Shown: piece after piece, positions 22,145 through 34,026 of the stretch | How positions within the stretch are numbered: position 1 is the stretch's first letter | How the letters are laid out: every line of letters begins with the position of its first letter | From: Kingdonia uniflora | Lineage: Eukaryota > Streptophyta > Magnoliopsida > Ranunculales > Circaeasteraceae | DNA: 64,000 bases | NCBI GenBank assembly: GCA_014058105.1 | Contig: JACGCM010001948.1 | Location: forward strand, 1,550,001 to 1,614,000 | Direction of reading: 5' to 3' | The notes under the pieces: generated by a model | Database searches by the model: none | What the model was told of the DNA's origin: nothing | Seen by the model: the letters and a program-made list of their open reading frames with translations, nothing else | Program-made: the position numbers and the translations under genes

Positions 22145-22950
22145 AAGGGGGAGATTGAAAGGTTTTGGTTTGTCTCATTTCATGTATGTGAAGTTTCGTG
22201 GTTATCTCAGTCAAAGACAGTGATAGAATGAAGACTTTCATACAAGTCTTCAACAACCAAGGACCAATAAGGTAAGTTGGTTAAGTAGAACTCTGATAAA
22301 TAAAGCCAAAAATGTTTTACTAATTTTCTAAACTTATTTGGGAATCTCGTTCGAACGACATTGGGTCTCGTTTGAACGAGTACTACGAGTTCTAAAAAAA
22401 GACGAAGTTCTATCTACATACATTTTTAAGGCTTATTGGGAATCGTTTGAACGAGTCTCGAGAAAAACTGAAATAGCATTTAAGCAAACTTTATTTCTTT
22501 TTTTCTCTTTTTTTTCCAATTTTATTTCGAAAGAGCTCAATATTCTTTATCAGAGAGACAATTTTACATCGATCAAAAACCTAAAAACCTTGAGGTTGAT
22601 GTTAAGTTAGTTTATCCTACTGCCCACATATTGTTCTAGAGTTATTCAAGAAGGGTGTTCATTGTTGTGAGATCAAGGAGAGTCGTTGCGAGAACGAAGA
22701 AGAGTCGTTGTGAGAACAAAAGAAATTTGACGTGAAGCTTGGATCAGAAGAGAGATAATCACGAGACGAGGTTATCGAGTCTGCAAGTGTAATTCATGTT
22801 TTAACTCTTTTTGATTAATAGGTTTTTGGTTGCCGTGTTCTTCGACAACGACCTCTGGTTTTTCTCATGAGTAAGGAGTTTCTACAGGGTGAACAATTGT
22901 TTATGTCTTTTAATTCTTTGTCTTTACCATTGATTGTTTATGTTTAATTA
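22145..22950 (+). repeat. Sirevirus-like LTR (second) with polypurine tract and palindromes
   Basis: AAAGGGGGAGA (22,145-22,155) is a strong polypurine tract, and a TG start follows at 22,157. The same palindrome as in the first cluster occurs at 22,347-22,358 (exact) and, with one change, at 22,368-22,379 and 22,443-22,454. That is 190-300 bases into the LTR, a distance like that of the first cluster. The part near 22,800-22,900 (TTTTTCTCATGAGTAAGGAG) resembles a plant copia LTR end. The right boundary is approximate. Confidence 0.5.
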
Positions 22951-23034
22951 TAGATCATTGATTGATAATAATGGGTCTGACCTATTTCTCAAAATACATT
23001 AAATACGAGCACAATTTTTTTTTTATATTGCTCC

Positions 23035-23830
23035 TCTAACCATAATTATTGCCAGTCTAGTCCCCCATTATTAATATGTAGACTTTCTTTTTGTTCTTGA
23101 GATTTCCTTTAGTATGTTTTATTACATCCAGATTTTTCCATAGTTTCTTTTGCATTTTGTTTTTTCTTCTATTACATTATTCCCTTCCTGGTATGACATG
23201 TGTTTTTTTAGTTTGTCTATTATACTTATTTCAAGCATGCTCTCTATACCGGATATTTACCTCCATCTCTTTCAATTAAAATGTATTGCTCCTGTAGCAA
23301 TCATTATCGCAATATATATTTGTAGTTTTTGCGTCTCGTTTTGCCTTTTGCACATTCTAGGAATGACAGGTTTATGAGGGTAATTAATCCTTGTGCACTA
23401 TTTAAGTAGTACATTTTTTGTAGTGCATTAATCTTGAGAAATATCCTAATGGATCTTGGTTAATCGCCCAAATAATTCATTGCATGTGGAGTATATTCTG
23501 GAGTTAACTAAGATCCACAAGGATCATTTTCTTCTATGAATAATATACGAATCAAATATGGCAAAAGGGCCAAATAAACTCTTAAAACACGTCACCTCCT
23601 TGAATGGCGAAAAGGCAAAATATGCAATTAGGAGAAGCAGTGAAAACTTATTATATTTTTATATAGTTTGGAGTATAGAAAAGTTATCAAACTTGCTTGC
23701 TGCCATTTGGAAACAACAGTCATTTTTTGTCAAGTAAACCTCTCTTGAACAAAAACGTTACGTTCGTTACCTCCCTCTTTCATTCTATTAATCTGTATTG
23801 TTCTTCTAGCAATCATTATCGTCAGTGCCC
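23035..23830 (+). repeat. Dispersed repeat, copies 2 and 3
   Basis: The segments 23,035-23,310 and 23,763-23,830 resemble 18,484-18,740. Shared words are TTATTTCAAGCATG, AGCAATCATTATCG and GTTACCTCCCTCTTTCATTC. No gene is present in this interval. Confidence 0.55.
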
Positions 23831-24199
23831 CTTTATATTCTGGAAAGGAAGGAGCTCCCAACTATGATGATAATCTAGAAAGTTTTGCAAGGTCAACTGA
23901 TTCAGAGAGAGAGAGATGCTTCTACCAGATTGCAAAAATGAAGAAGTTGAGAGACAACATGGTGAAGATGCCATTAATGAAACTCAATAACTAACATTCA
24001 ATGGGGAAGGTCCTCCACTTAACATTAATTCTCCTCAGACTTGTAGTAGTGTTGTTTTGCTTAGAAGTATGAACTTAGTGAGGATCACTATGGTTATATG
24101 CATAAATGTCTTATGGACCTTGATTTTGTCTACACCCTTTTTCTCGGGAAATGAAAATGAAAACCAAACAGTTACTGAATGTGTCTAAGACAATCTCAA

Positions 24200-26001
24200 T
24201 GGTGGGATACCTTTAGCTCTCTCCTCCCCCTATTCCTATGGAGGAAGTGGAACCTGAGAGCCTTCAATTCTCCCCCATAGCAAGGGTAGTTAGGCATCTC
24301 TCTTGTCTCGCCCATCTAAACATAGAGGTGTGGATAAGCTTGAATACACTGTTAGAAAAATTCAAGATTAAGGAATTAATCTTCACCAAAAGAAAACAAT
24401 TACCGAACCAAGCAAGGAGGCGCGTAAGCGCTTCTTGAAGATAATCGAAGCCTCTCCAAAGGTGCAAGAGAACTCAACAGCACTATCACCGGGATTCAAC
24501 CAAGCTAGACCCGTTCTATCACTATGTGTTTGCACTGCACAAAGTGATCAAGTTTGTTTCACCTTTCCTCATTGCCCAAAAAACGAAAAGAGAAATTGAG
24601 AAAGAAAAAAAAAAAAAAAAAAAGTTGTTTTGTTTTTCTCTATATTTTACTCACCCGAGAGAACTCTATAAATAAGAGTCTAAAAAACTTTTCAGTTCTA
24701 AAACTGTTTAATTAATACATAAGTATTAATAAGTCACACTTACTCCCCATTAATGATATAACGACCGCGGCAAGCGTGCTAAGTGTGCCTAATAAAACGC
24801 CTAAATGCGCCTCCAACGCCCACGCGCGCGCGTGGGCGAGTCGCGCTCGATGCAAAGCATCTTGCTAGAGTGCACACACTCCTAGAGTAGACTTTAAATC
24901 CAACTAAGCAATAGAGATATAAAAACTAATATACATTACTTTTTATTTCCAATGTGGGATAAAACATTTTAAAATCATATTTTGAAGTTAAAACAATTCC
25001 AACATACACCCCTCTACTGGTAGTGAATGGCAAGAAGGTGTTCAAAATCAAGTTCTCTGATTATGAATTTGAGAGAAATGTGAATGAAAGGACTCTTGTA
25101 GGGCACTTAGTTAGGCTTTAGGAACTATAAGGAGATTTGGATATGACTACACATGGAAACTATTTCTTTTTCAAATTCACCTTGGATTAAAGATAGAGAG
25201 AGAACTCTGGAACTTGGCAGCCAACACTTAGAAAGCAGAATCCTCAAGGAGTGGCATGCTTTTATAGAATATGAACCAGTGGAAGTAAAGAGCCTTCCTA
25301 TATGGGTAATGTTACATGATGTCCCAAAGCAATGTTGAACAAGAGAAGACATTGGGCTAATGGTGAGTATGATTGGGAAACCTTTGAATAGAGATTAAAC
25401 TACCGAGAGCAAGAAGAAAAAATTTATTAGGATGTGCATTGAGGTCAATGCTTCTTATGAACTTAGTAACAGTGTCACATTGGAAGTTGATGAGGCCTAT
25501 ACTATTGAAATTGGTGTTGAGTATAATTGGATACCTAGCAATTGCAGTTGTTGTAAGGTGTTTGGTCACAGTGACAACCAATGTCCTCACTATTCAAGTC
25601 TTGAAAAGGGACAACATGGAGAAGAGCAAGTGGAACAAGCAAAGACTACAAACACTGACAAGGCTCGATCTCACCAAGAGGAAAAGAACAATAATGACCA
25701 AGGTTAACAAATAATGGGAAAGTCAAATGCAAAGGTAAACTCTAAGTCAGCTGCAATGGAGAACTCTTTTGCTGGCCTGGCCACTATAGTTGAAGAAACT
25801 GTTTAGTTGGTTGTGGATACAACAAAAGTGAACAATGAAGAAGCTAAAGGGAAGAGTAAAGAGAAAAGAAATGCTACCAAAGCTCATGCGCCTGTGGGTG
25901 GCACTTACACTGATGATGATAGGTTCAAGCTATCTAAGAGTACAGTAAGAAGAATTAAGAATAATATAGGTAGAAGTGAAAGGGCTATGAGAGAGGCTTA
26001 G
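24200..26001 (+). pseudogene. LINE ORF1 (DUF4283-like, CCHC zinc knuckle), broken by a solo LTR
   Basis: After the solo LTR the frame reads LLVVNGKKVFKIKFSDYEFE (from ~25,015), then IKDRERTLELGSQHLESR, SLPIWVMLHDVPKQC, KPLNRD and NWIPSNCSCCKVFGHSDNQC. The last is a C-x2-C-x4-H-x4-C knuckle at ~25,540-25,581. This is the usual plant LINE ORF1 order: a DUF4283 RNA-binding region, the VPIWVxL motif, then one knuckle. A basic and acidic tail follows to ~26,001. Stops at ~25,121, 25,338 and 25,397 interrupt it. The protein normally coats LINE RNA; this copy cannot be made whole. Confidence 0.75.
24350..25004 (-). mobile_element. Copia solo LTR with perfect 5-bp target duplication
   Basis: The 655-bp block is flanked on both sides by TACAC (24,345-24,349 and 25,005-25,009). 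On the minus strand it begins TGTTGGAATTGTTTTAAC and ends TTTTTCTAACA. It resembles the 3' LTR at 60,826-61,504 over most of its length, including CCCACATTGG, TAGGAGTGTGTGCACTC and CCTCCTTGCTTGGTTCGG. No internal copia sequence is present, so it is a solo LTR left by LTR-LTR recombination. It contains a poly(A) run near 24,606 and a perfect 20-bp GC palindrome at 24,818-24,837. Confidence 0.92.
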
Positions 26002-27589
26002 GTGCTTGAACCACCATCTAGAAACAAGTACCTTCAGAGATCAACGAATAATCAACCAAATCCTGAGAGAGCTGTTTACTATGGGAGAAGCTACTTCAAC
26101 AATCCAATTGTTTCCAATGTGTAGCAAGCTTGCAATGTGGAATACCAGGCGACTAAACAAGCCCATCAAGCATAAGGAGGTCAAGCATATAATTCAAGGC
26201 CATAAACTATTTTTGACTAGTCTTGCTGAAACTAAGGCGAGGAAAGGAAGGGAGACCTTTATTATCAATAATGTGTCCTAGCTGGAAGTTTGTGACTTGT
26301 CGTAGTGCTCTAAAGGTAGAATGATGTTGTGCTGGGATGAACGAGTGGTAGATGTGACTGTGATAAGAGTTTCTCTCCAAACTATCCACTGTCTCATCAG
26401 TTTCCATGGTAATGGTAAAACCTTGTTATACTCCCTTGTCTATACCTCTAATATTGTTGGTGAAAGAGATGAGTTATGGCAAGATCTCAAAAATGTTTCT
26501 ATCATGTTAATAAATCCCTGGATTCTTTTAGGAGACTTCAACTCACCCTTCTCTAGTATAGACAAGACTGTAGGGAGAGCAGTTCCTAACTCTGTTGTTG
26601 AGAAGTATACTGAGTTATTGTTACTGAGCTGGGGGACCTTCAATTTTGTGGGTGCCAGTTCACATTGAGTAATAGGAGAGGAGGAGAAGACATGCAACTA
26701 ACTAAGATAGATAGAGTGTTTGTCAATGGTGTGGTGTGATAGTTATAGTGCTGTTGAAATTGAATTCCTCGCAACTTATATCTCATACCACAATCTTGTT
26801 GTTGTTAGAATCTTTGAACCTTTCCCTGGCAGGAAGAAAGCATTTAAATATTATGATTTTTGGTCTGGTGAAGATGGCTATGATAAAGATGTGAAAAGAG
26901 CATTGAGAGAAACTGTTAAAGGGAACCTATGCAAAAGCTTAAAAAAAGATTAATAATATTAAAGACGAGCTTAAAGAGTGGAGAAGTGCTAGATATGTGT
27001 TGGGGAAGCTAAGAAATTACTAGATATCCAAATAGCTATTCAATCTCAGCCTCTGGATGAGGAGCTTGCCAAGGCTGAATCTGAAGCTGTTAAAGATTAT
27101 ATTCAAAAGGTAAATGTAGAGGAAAGCAAACTAAAGCAGTTATCTAGAGTCAAATGGTTGCAATTAGGGGATGGGAACAATGCATACTTCCACGGAGCAG
27201 TCAAGGCAAGAAAATCTATAAATTATATTTACTCTTATAAGAAAGAAGATGGTGAAACTGTTATAGATGCTGATTTGGTTGATAAAGCTGCAGTGTTACA
27301 CTTCAAAAATACACTTGGAAAAGGAATGAGGCCTATCAACTCTGAACTTATTAAAAGCCTTTCAAAGCTAAAGTAAGAGATGAAGGCCACTGTATTCTTG
27401 CTCAGCCAGTTTAAGATGAAGAAATCAGGGAAGCCTTGTTCTCAATTCCTATCACAAAGAGTCCTGGCCCGAAGGATTTAATTCTCAAATCTTTCAACAT
27501 AACTAGGAGCTGACTAAGAAAGAATTTAGATATGTTATTAAGAAATTTTTCATCAAGGGTAGAACGTTGTCTTTTATGAATGTTATTGT

Positions 27590-28324
27590 TGTAGTAGTCT
27601 ACTCGCAGCCTTCTAGCTCCAGTCGAACACTCGAAGGCCACATCGAAGCTTACATTAATACCTCGAAGCCTAATCAATCCGTAAACAAGCTTTCTAAGAC
27701 TACGCGAACTTCGACTACGAACAAGCCTCGAAGGCGAAGACAGATTCGTCAGCACACGAACCCCAAATCAACATCAGAAATACTTCGACCATAGTCGTAC
27801 ATGGTCGAAGGCAGACGTGTCAGATAAGCCAGCTCACCAGACAAGAACGGCGCCATTGTTGGTCCTGATGACTACAGTGACAGAACCAACAACGGATACA
27901 GTGTCAGAGCACAGTGCCAGACCCGACATTTACGGCGTCAACACTAACTCCGGGATACCCGCCTGATACCCGGAGGATACACCTGTAATTTAACTTTCCT
28001 TGGTGACTCAGCCCTTCCTATGTTCTATAATAGGAGAAAGGGGAGCCAAGGAGAGGTAACAAAATCTCTCCCCAGAACCCTTGCAGTTTTCCTTTGATCA
28101 CTCTATAAATTACCCAGTACTCGAACCTTCGACTACTCGACAGTAATATCAAATCTCTTAAAAATCACAATCAGAGGTCGTGGAGTGTCCCATTCGAGGC
28201 CTCCACGCAAGTATATTGTCAGTAGGTTATTTATATTATTGATATATGCTTGACCCCTTTGATAGAAGATAAATCTCATGGTGTAAGAGCCGACTTCCCC
28301 TCCTTGCGAAGTTAAGCCCCTACA
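27590..28324 (+). repeat. 5' LTR of Tat element B
   Basis: It begins TGTAGTAGTCTACTCGCAGC and ends CCCCTACA, with the primer site three bases later. It matches the 3' LTR along its length. A TATA-like CTATAATAGGAG lies at ~28,025-28,036; the 3' LTR has the fuller CTATAAATAGGAG, so this copy lost one A. Confidence 0.9.
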
Positions 28325-28326
28325 AT

Positions 28327-28340
28327 TGGCGTCGTCTGCG
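28327..28340 (+). other. Primer binding site (tRNA-complementary) of Tat element B
   Basis: TGGCGTCGTCTGCG starts three bases after the LTR end. It resembles the TGGCGCCGTCTG primer site common in this gypsy group. The tRNA partner was not determined; the first bases fit a tRNA ending in GGCGCCA, with one mismatch. Confidence 0.65.
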
Positions 28341-28408
28341 CTTTCCCTCCCTACCAGTCTCTCCCTGCCTTGTACTTTCCTTTTCCAATTTCTACAAACC
28401 ACTTTTAA

Positions 28409-29700
28409 ATGGCCCCGACCCTACGCTCCACTTCCACCTATGCCGGCAACTCCGTCGATGGAGTCGCTGCCCAATTAGCCCTTCTTACTCAGCAATTCGC
28501 TCAGGCTGAGAAGCGGCACCGAATGTAATTGCGTGAAGAGCACGAAGAACACCGGCAAGAGTTTAAAGCCGAACGGCAACGCCATTTGGATGACGCCGAC
28601 AGACAATACTGCACCATCGGCGACCTACACAACACAGTTTGGGAGTTGTAACAACTACAGCCTATAGATGCCCCTACCACATTAGGAAGTACCCCCGGTC
28701 CATCTCGGTGCTAAGGATGCTCCCCCTACTGTCCCCCCTACTGGCTCCATCCATCTTGTCATCCATCCCACGGAGGACTCATCTGATTCCACCCTTCGCT
28801 CCAACAGACACCCCAAACGTTGCCCAGCTCGAGAACGCCTCCGGGAGCGTAGCGCCGAACACATGCCGAACACTCGGCCTCATCACCCCCGAACCCATCG
28901 ATCCCCCCACTCATTCTACCTATCGTGCACAGCAGGACCTCAACTACAAAATCTACCCCACCATTCGCATCAGTGCGAGCCCAACACCAAACTCGTAGAG
29001 TCGGTTAAACAACCCCCTCTGCCTCAAACTCCTCGCTATCGAGGTGCCTCCAAATTTCTAAGACCCCAAAATTAGTAAATATCGCAACACCAATCCTCAA
29101 TCCCACATTCTCGAATTCCAAAATGCTCTAAGCCTTTACTCCACGGCTAACCACCTGATGTGTCGACTTTTTCCAACCAGCCTCACAGATATCCCTCTTC
29201 GTTGGTATCATAACCTTCCCAATGGCTCGATTCGAAGCTTCGAGCAACTATTTAGCCTCGTCATCGCCCAATTCGCCTTCAACAAGGATCGTGAAGTCTG
29301 AGTCGATACCCTCTTCAATTTTAGAAAATCCCTCAGTGAAACCCTTGAGGCCTTCACCAAGAGGTTCCTCGACGAGTCGCGCAAAGTCTAAAACCTCGAC
29401 TGCTCGAATGCCGTACTCGCATATTCGAACGCTTTACCGGATAACAGTCGTGTTAAAGAGTACCTAGTCCTCAACAAACCGTGAACCGTCGAGGGGATGC
29501 TCTCAAAAGTCAATGGGTATATCGACCTTGAGCGCCTCCGGGAATCAAATAAACAAGGGCAGCCTTCGACCACCAATCCAATTAAACCTCGACAAAGCTC
29601 ACCTTTTACTCCTACACCCCTGATCGCTCCTGTCTCATAGGAGACTGAGAGCCGCAAGCATCCCCACACTGACAACACTACCAAAGCTCACAAAAAATGA
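28409..29700 (+). pseudogene. Tat gag polyprotein, multiple stops
   Basis: ATG at 28,409 opens APTLRSTSTYAGNSVDG. A coiled-coil-like charged stretch follows (QQFAQAEKRHRM, then EEHEEHRQEFKAERQRHLDD). The capsid domain is seen at ~29,090-29,400: LEFQNALSLYSTANHLMCR, LTDIPLRWYHNLPNGSIRSF, then QLFSLVIAQFAFNKDRE and FRKSLSETLEAFTKRF. This is the standard retrotransposon gag pattern. The protein would package element RNA. Stops at ~28,527, 28,648, 29,299, 29,389 and 29,482 and frame changes kill it. The C-terminal part is proline-rich and its knuckle, if any, is not recognisable. Confidence 0.75.
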
Positions 29701-30022
29701 CCGAAGCCAGTCCTCCCCAAACTTACTGCCCCTATCAGCACTCTTCTACCGCATATCCAGGTAGATCTCATATGGCGTATCCCTTTCCCCCATCGAGGTC
29801 AAACCAGGTGAACCTTATTGCGCCAACCACAAGTGTAACTGCCACCACACCAACAAATGCTTTGCCTTACAGCATTCTCTCGAGATAATTCTCAAGGCGG
29901 GTCATCTACATCAGTACGTTGCCGACCTACCAAGCTACCTCGACGGGTCTTACCTTAAACTTCAACCCATTCCTGCTGCTGACCCAACCGAAGTACACAT
30001 CTACCAAGTTTATTTCATCAAA

Positions 30023-30424
30023 GTGAATAATATCGACAGTGGTCGTTCCAAGAACAAACGCAAGCATGTTGAAGAATGCTACAAACTCACTTACCAGGAG
30101 AAGCTACCCACCCTTTTTCCAGAGTCAAGTCAATGCCCTCGACCCGAGGGTATCTCATTTATCGACTGTGATACATCGTATGTTCGTTTTCCCCATTCCG
30201 GCCCTTTAGTCATAATGATTAAAGTCGAACACCTCGTCGTCCACACCATGCTTATCGATACAGGAAGTGCAGCCGATGTACTTTTCCTCCAAACCGTCCA
30301 AGCCATGAACAAAATAGACCTTATCACTGCCGCCAATGTCGAACTAAAAGATTTTAATGGGGCTACCGAAGTTGTCGTCGGTCGAATCAGCCTTCCTGTT
30401 ACTACTGGCCCAGTTACACTATAA
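30023..30424 (+). CDS. Tat aspartic protease (open remnant)
   Basis: This 133-codon frame contains FIDCDTSYVRFPHSGPLV, a match to the FxxxD...PHxDPLV-type lead of plant gypsy proteases. The active-site triplet DTGSAADVLF follows at ~30,258-30,287, then a flap-side VELKDFNGATEVVVGRISLP. The protease would cut the gag-pol polyprotein as a dimer. The domain itself has no internal stop and keeps D-T-G, but neither upstream gag nor downstream RT is open, so expression as a polyprotein is unlikely. Confidence 0.7.
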   Translation: MNNIDSGRSKNKRKHVEECYKLTYQEKLPTLFPESSQCPRPEGISFIDCDTSYVRFPHSGPLVIMIKVEHLVVHTMLIDTGSAADVLFLQTVQAMNKIDLITAANVELKDFNGATEVVVGRISLPVTTGPVTL

Positions 30425-30689
30425 ACCTCAGAATCCTTGGGTGCGACTGGCTCCATGCCATGCGCGCAATACCTTTGACTTTTCATCAGACCCTTTGTTT
30501 CAATACCTCTTGTGGAATATTAAACTTAAAAGGTTATTAACGTCTCGCCCGTTCATGTGAGCATCCGGAGATCGTTCAGACCTGAAAACTCTTCAAACTA
30601 CCATAGCAATCACTGCCTCCCTCTATCCCTGTACCTTCGACACCTGCCATCTCACCCATCGAACCCACTGCCTATATTGAACTTGACGG

Positions 30690-32600
30690 TCCTGGTCGAG
30701 GAACATTCATCGGAACCTTTCTAGATGAGGCCGAGCACCTCGAACTCAAAGACTTCCTTCAAACAAACAAAGGCATCTTCGCATAGACGTTTCAGGAGAT
30801 AGCCGGTGTCGATCCCAGTATAGCCTGTTATCGCCTCGACCTCATCCCTCACTCTATAGTAGTAAAACAGAAGAAGCGTACCTAAGCACCAAGACTTAGA
30901 GAGGTTGTAAACCTTGAGGTCGACAAACTTATAGTCACGGGTTTTATCAGAGAAGTTAAGTATGTTGATTAGATATCCAACATTGTTGCAGTTCCTAAAA
31001 CGAAGGGCAAAGATTAGAATCTGCGTCGACTTCACAGACCTCAGCAAACACACATCGAAGGACAGCTTTCCCCTCCTGATCATTTCAGTACTCCTCGATG
31101 CCACTGCTGGACATGAGCACCTATCGATGATGGACGCGGCTTCGGGTTACAATCAGGTACCCCTCCTCCCTGAGGATAAACTTAAAATTTATTTTATCAT
31201 TGAACAAGGCCTTTACTGTTTTAATGTCATGCCTTTTGGCCTCAAAAATATGGGTGCCACCTACCAACACCTGGTTACAACCATGTTCAAACCCTTGCTT
31301 GGCAAGTCGGTCAAAATTTATATCGACGGCATGTAATGCAAGAGCCTCCAAAAACGGACCCACATCCAGGACCTAATCAAAGTTTTTTCGATACTTCGAA
31401 CATACAACATGAAACTTAACCCAGACAAATACCAGTTTGGTATTTCGTCTGGCAAATTTCTAGGCCACCTCATCAGCAAAAGAGGTATCGAGATCGACCC
31501 TACCCATATCCGAGCCCTCATCGACATGCCTTCGCCCCGAACCAAAAAATATGTCCAAAAAGTGACTGGTAAAATAGTGGCCCTCAACCATTTCATTTCC
31601 AAATCCTTAGACCGCTGTGCTTGGCTCTTCTCTCTCTTACGCGACCAAGGCGTCCACAAGGCTAAAAATAAAAATAACCCTGAGATCAATTAGACACCCG
31701 ATTGTGAACAGGCCTTCCTCAAACTTAAAACATACCTTGGTTGATCACCCATCATCAGCACCCCTGTCGAAGGCTAAACGTTTTCTTTATACCTCGCGGT
31801 TACTGACACTTCTATCAGCTCAGTCCTTATTTGACTCGAATCCAACATTGAAAAACCTGTCTATTTTATCAACAAAACTCTGACACCTGCAAAGACTCGA
31901 TACACTAATCTTGAGCGTTTTCTCCTCACCCTCGTCTACACTTCCTGAAAACTCAAACTATATTTTTAAGCTCACCATATCCGTGTTATAACAAGTTATC
32001 CCCTTCGAGAAGTTCTTTGCAAGAAAGAAAAATCCAGACGAGTACAATAGTAGTCCATTTATCTGGGGAACACGATATCATATTTGAGAAACAAGTATCC
32101 CAAAATGGCCAACCATTCGTTGATTTCTTTGCTGACTTCCCAGTCGAAGATGTCGACTAGGAGGAACATGGAGACGAACTACCAGAAGACCAACCCGTAC
32201 CCACAGACCCATGGAACCCCAACACAGGCTGGCGTCTCTTCATAGACGGATCCGCAGGACCTAACAGTTTGGGGGTCGATATCGTCCTGGTCACACCCAC
32301 CAATGATCGAATTGAAAAGGCAGTTAAGTTAAACTTTGAATGCTCCAATAACGAGGGTGAGTATGAATCCTTGATCCATGGCCTCGACCTCGGTGTCCCT
32401 AAACTTGCAGTTTTCATAGATTCCCAACTCGTCCAGAGACAATACTCCGGTGAAATCAAGCCAACGGTCGCATGGCTGAATATGCTGCTCTCGTCTGCCA
32501 ACGCATGGACCGTTTCCTTGAAAAATCTTCTATTACTCACTATCCCAGAGGCCAAAATAGACATGCATATTCCCTCGCCTACATAGCAGCTATGTTAGGC
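30690..32600 (+). pseudogene. Tat reverse transcriptase and RNase H, decayed
   Basis: RT starts near 30,745 (LKDFLQTNKGIFA), with VDPSIACYRLDLIPHS and EVDKLIVTGFIREVKY, and continues in shifted frames (ICVDFTDLSKHTSKD, MDAASGYNQVPLL, VMPFGLKNMGATYQ). The catalytic YIDD is YIDG at 31,320-31,331, followed at once by a stop. The thumb keeps HLISKRGIEIDPTHIRAL and MPSPRTKKYVQKVTGKI. RNase H begins at WRLFIDGSAGPNSLG (~32,231) and has FECSNNEGEYESLIHGLDLG (~32,337). Element C carries the same blocks on the other strand with YIDD intact. Loss of the second catalytic Asp is enough to abolish polymerase activity. Confidence 0.8.
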
Positions 32601-33908
32601 CAGTTCGAATCCCAAACTCTTTGTATCAAAGTACTCGAACGCCTAAGTATTGACCAGATAAAAGTTAATACCATCAATACTAGGGGCGAGAGTCTCGATC
32701 CAGACAACTGGCAAACACCATTCCTCTATTACTTTAACAATGTTATCCTTCCAGACGATCCCAAAGTTAAACGATCATTATTAGAAAACTGCCACAGATA
32801 CACCATCCTCAAATGCGAGTTATATCGTAAATCCCCAAATGGCGTCCTCCTTCGATGTATTTCTCAAAACGAAACCTCTTCAATTCTTGCCAAACTCCAC
32901 GAAGGTACATGTTGTGCTCATACCGCTGGTCGATCTATGGCCCTTTGAGCCGTCTCCCAAGGTTTATTCTGGCTCAATACGAAGAAGAAAGCCGAAGAGT
33001 ATGCCAAACACTGTGACAAATGTCAGCGCCATGCCCACGACATCCATAGCCCTTCCCAAGACCTCCACTTTAGCCAAGTCTTTTGGCCATTCAAACGATG
33101 GGTTGTCGATCTTATGGGTCCTTTTCCCAAAGCTTTGGGTAGTCGAGAAAATATCCTTATTGCAACAGATTATTTTACCAAATGGGTTAAAGCCGTACAT
33201 TTGTGTTGAACCAGAGAAGAAGAAGTCATCAAATTCCTATGGGAGAACATTATTACACACTTCGGTTGCCCTCATATGATTCGATGTGATAACAGTCCAC
33301 AATTCGTCAGGAACAAAGTCAGAAATTTCCTCAAGAAGTATAACATCATCATCTCCCCCTCAACACCTTACTACCCCCAAGGGAATGGTTAGGTCGAAGA
33401 AATCAATAAAATAATTGTCAACGGTTTTAAGAAGCGTGTCAATGTAAAGAAATGACGATGGGTTCAGGAATTACAGCATGTCCTCTGGGCTTACCAAATA
33501 GCACCAAGAAAAGCGACCGGCTGTACCCCTTTTCTCCTAGCTTATGGTACTGAAGCAGTGCTCCCAACTCAATTTGAAGCACCCACACGAGATCCCAACC
33601 ACCCAGACGAAGATAATAAGTTTGAACTCGGGTGTAATATGCTATGGATCGACGAAACCAGAGACCGAGCTATCGCCAACCTTGACCGTTACCATCTATC
33701 CCTCCAAAAGTCATATAACAAGCGAGTTCGACCACGAAGTTTTAACATTAGAGATCTTGTACTTCGACGTGTCATACAGTCTTTGAAGCCTCGAAATACC
33801 GGCAAGCTAGCCGAATCCTGGGAAGGACCTTATGTCGTTTATGATAAAACCGACAAGGGTTTATATTACCTGAAGGTAGAAGATGAAGAGCCTCTACCAA
33901 TTCCATGA
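32600..33908 (+). pseudogene. Tat integrase, decayed
   Basis: The HHCC region reads HEGTCCAHTAGRSMA (~32,898), then EYAKHCDKCQRHAHD. The catalytic core has RWVVDLMGPFPKALGSRENI (~33,098), with the first Asp in VDLMG. IRCDNSPQFV holds the second Asp (~33,289), and STPYYPQGNG-stop-VEEINK holds the Glu. The C-terminal part is open (33,558-33,908): LPTQFEAPTRDPNHPDEDNK, RDRAIANLDRYHLSLQKSYN and KLAESWEGPYVVYDK, the usual gypsy GPF/Y-type end. No chromodomain follows, as expected for the Tat group. Stops at ~32,946, 33,208, 33,390 and 33,453 inactivate it. Confidence 0.8.
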
Positions 33909-34026
33909 AATACAATGCAATTAGTATCATACAATAGGCCACGGCTTTCACCTTGTTCTACTGATATAAATACAGTATAATCAATGAACATAATTTCCTC
34001 TAAACTTCGTCTCCTATTTTCCAGTG

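Noticed and set aside
28639..29075. Proline-rich plus-strand frames in Tat element B
   Set aside because: They are alternative frames or frameshifted linker within gag, not separate genes.
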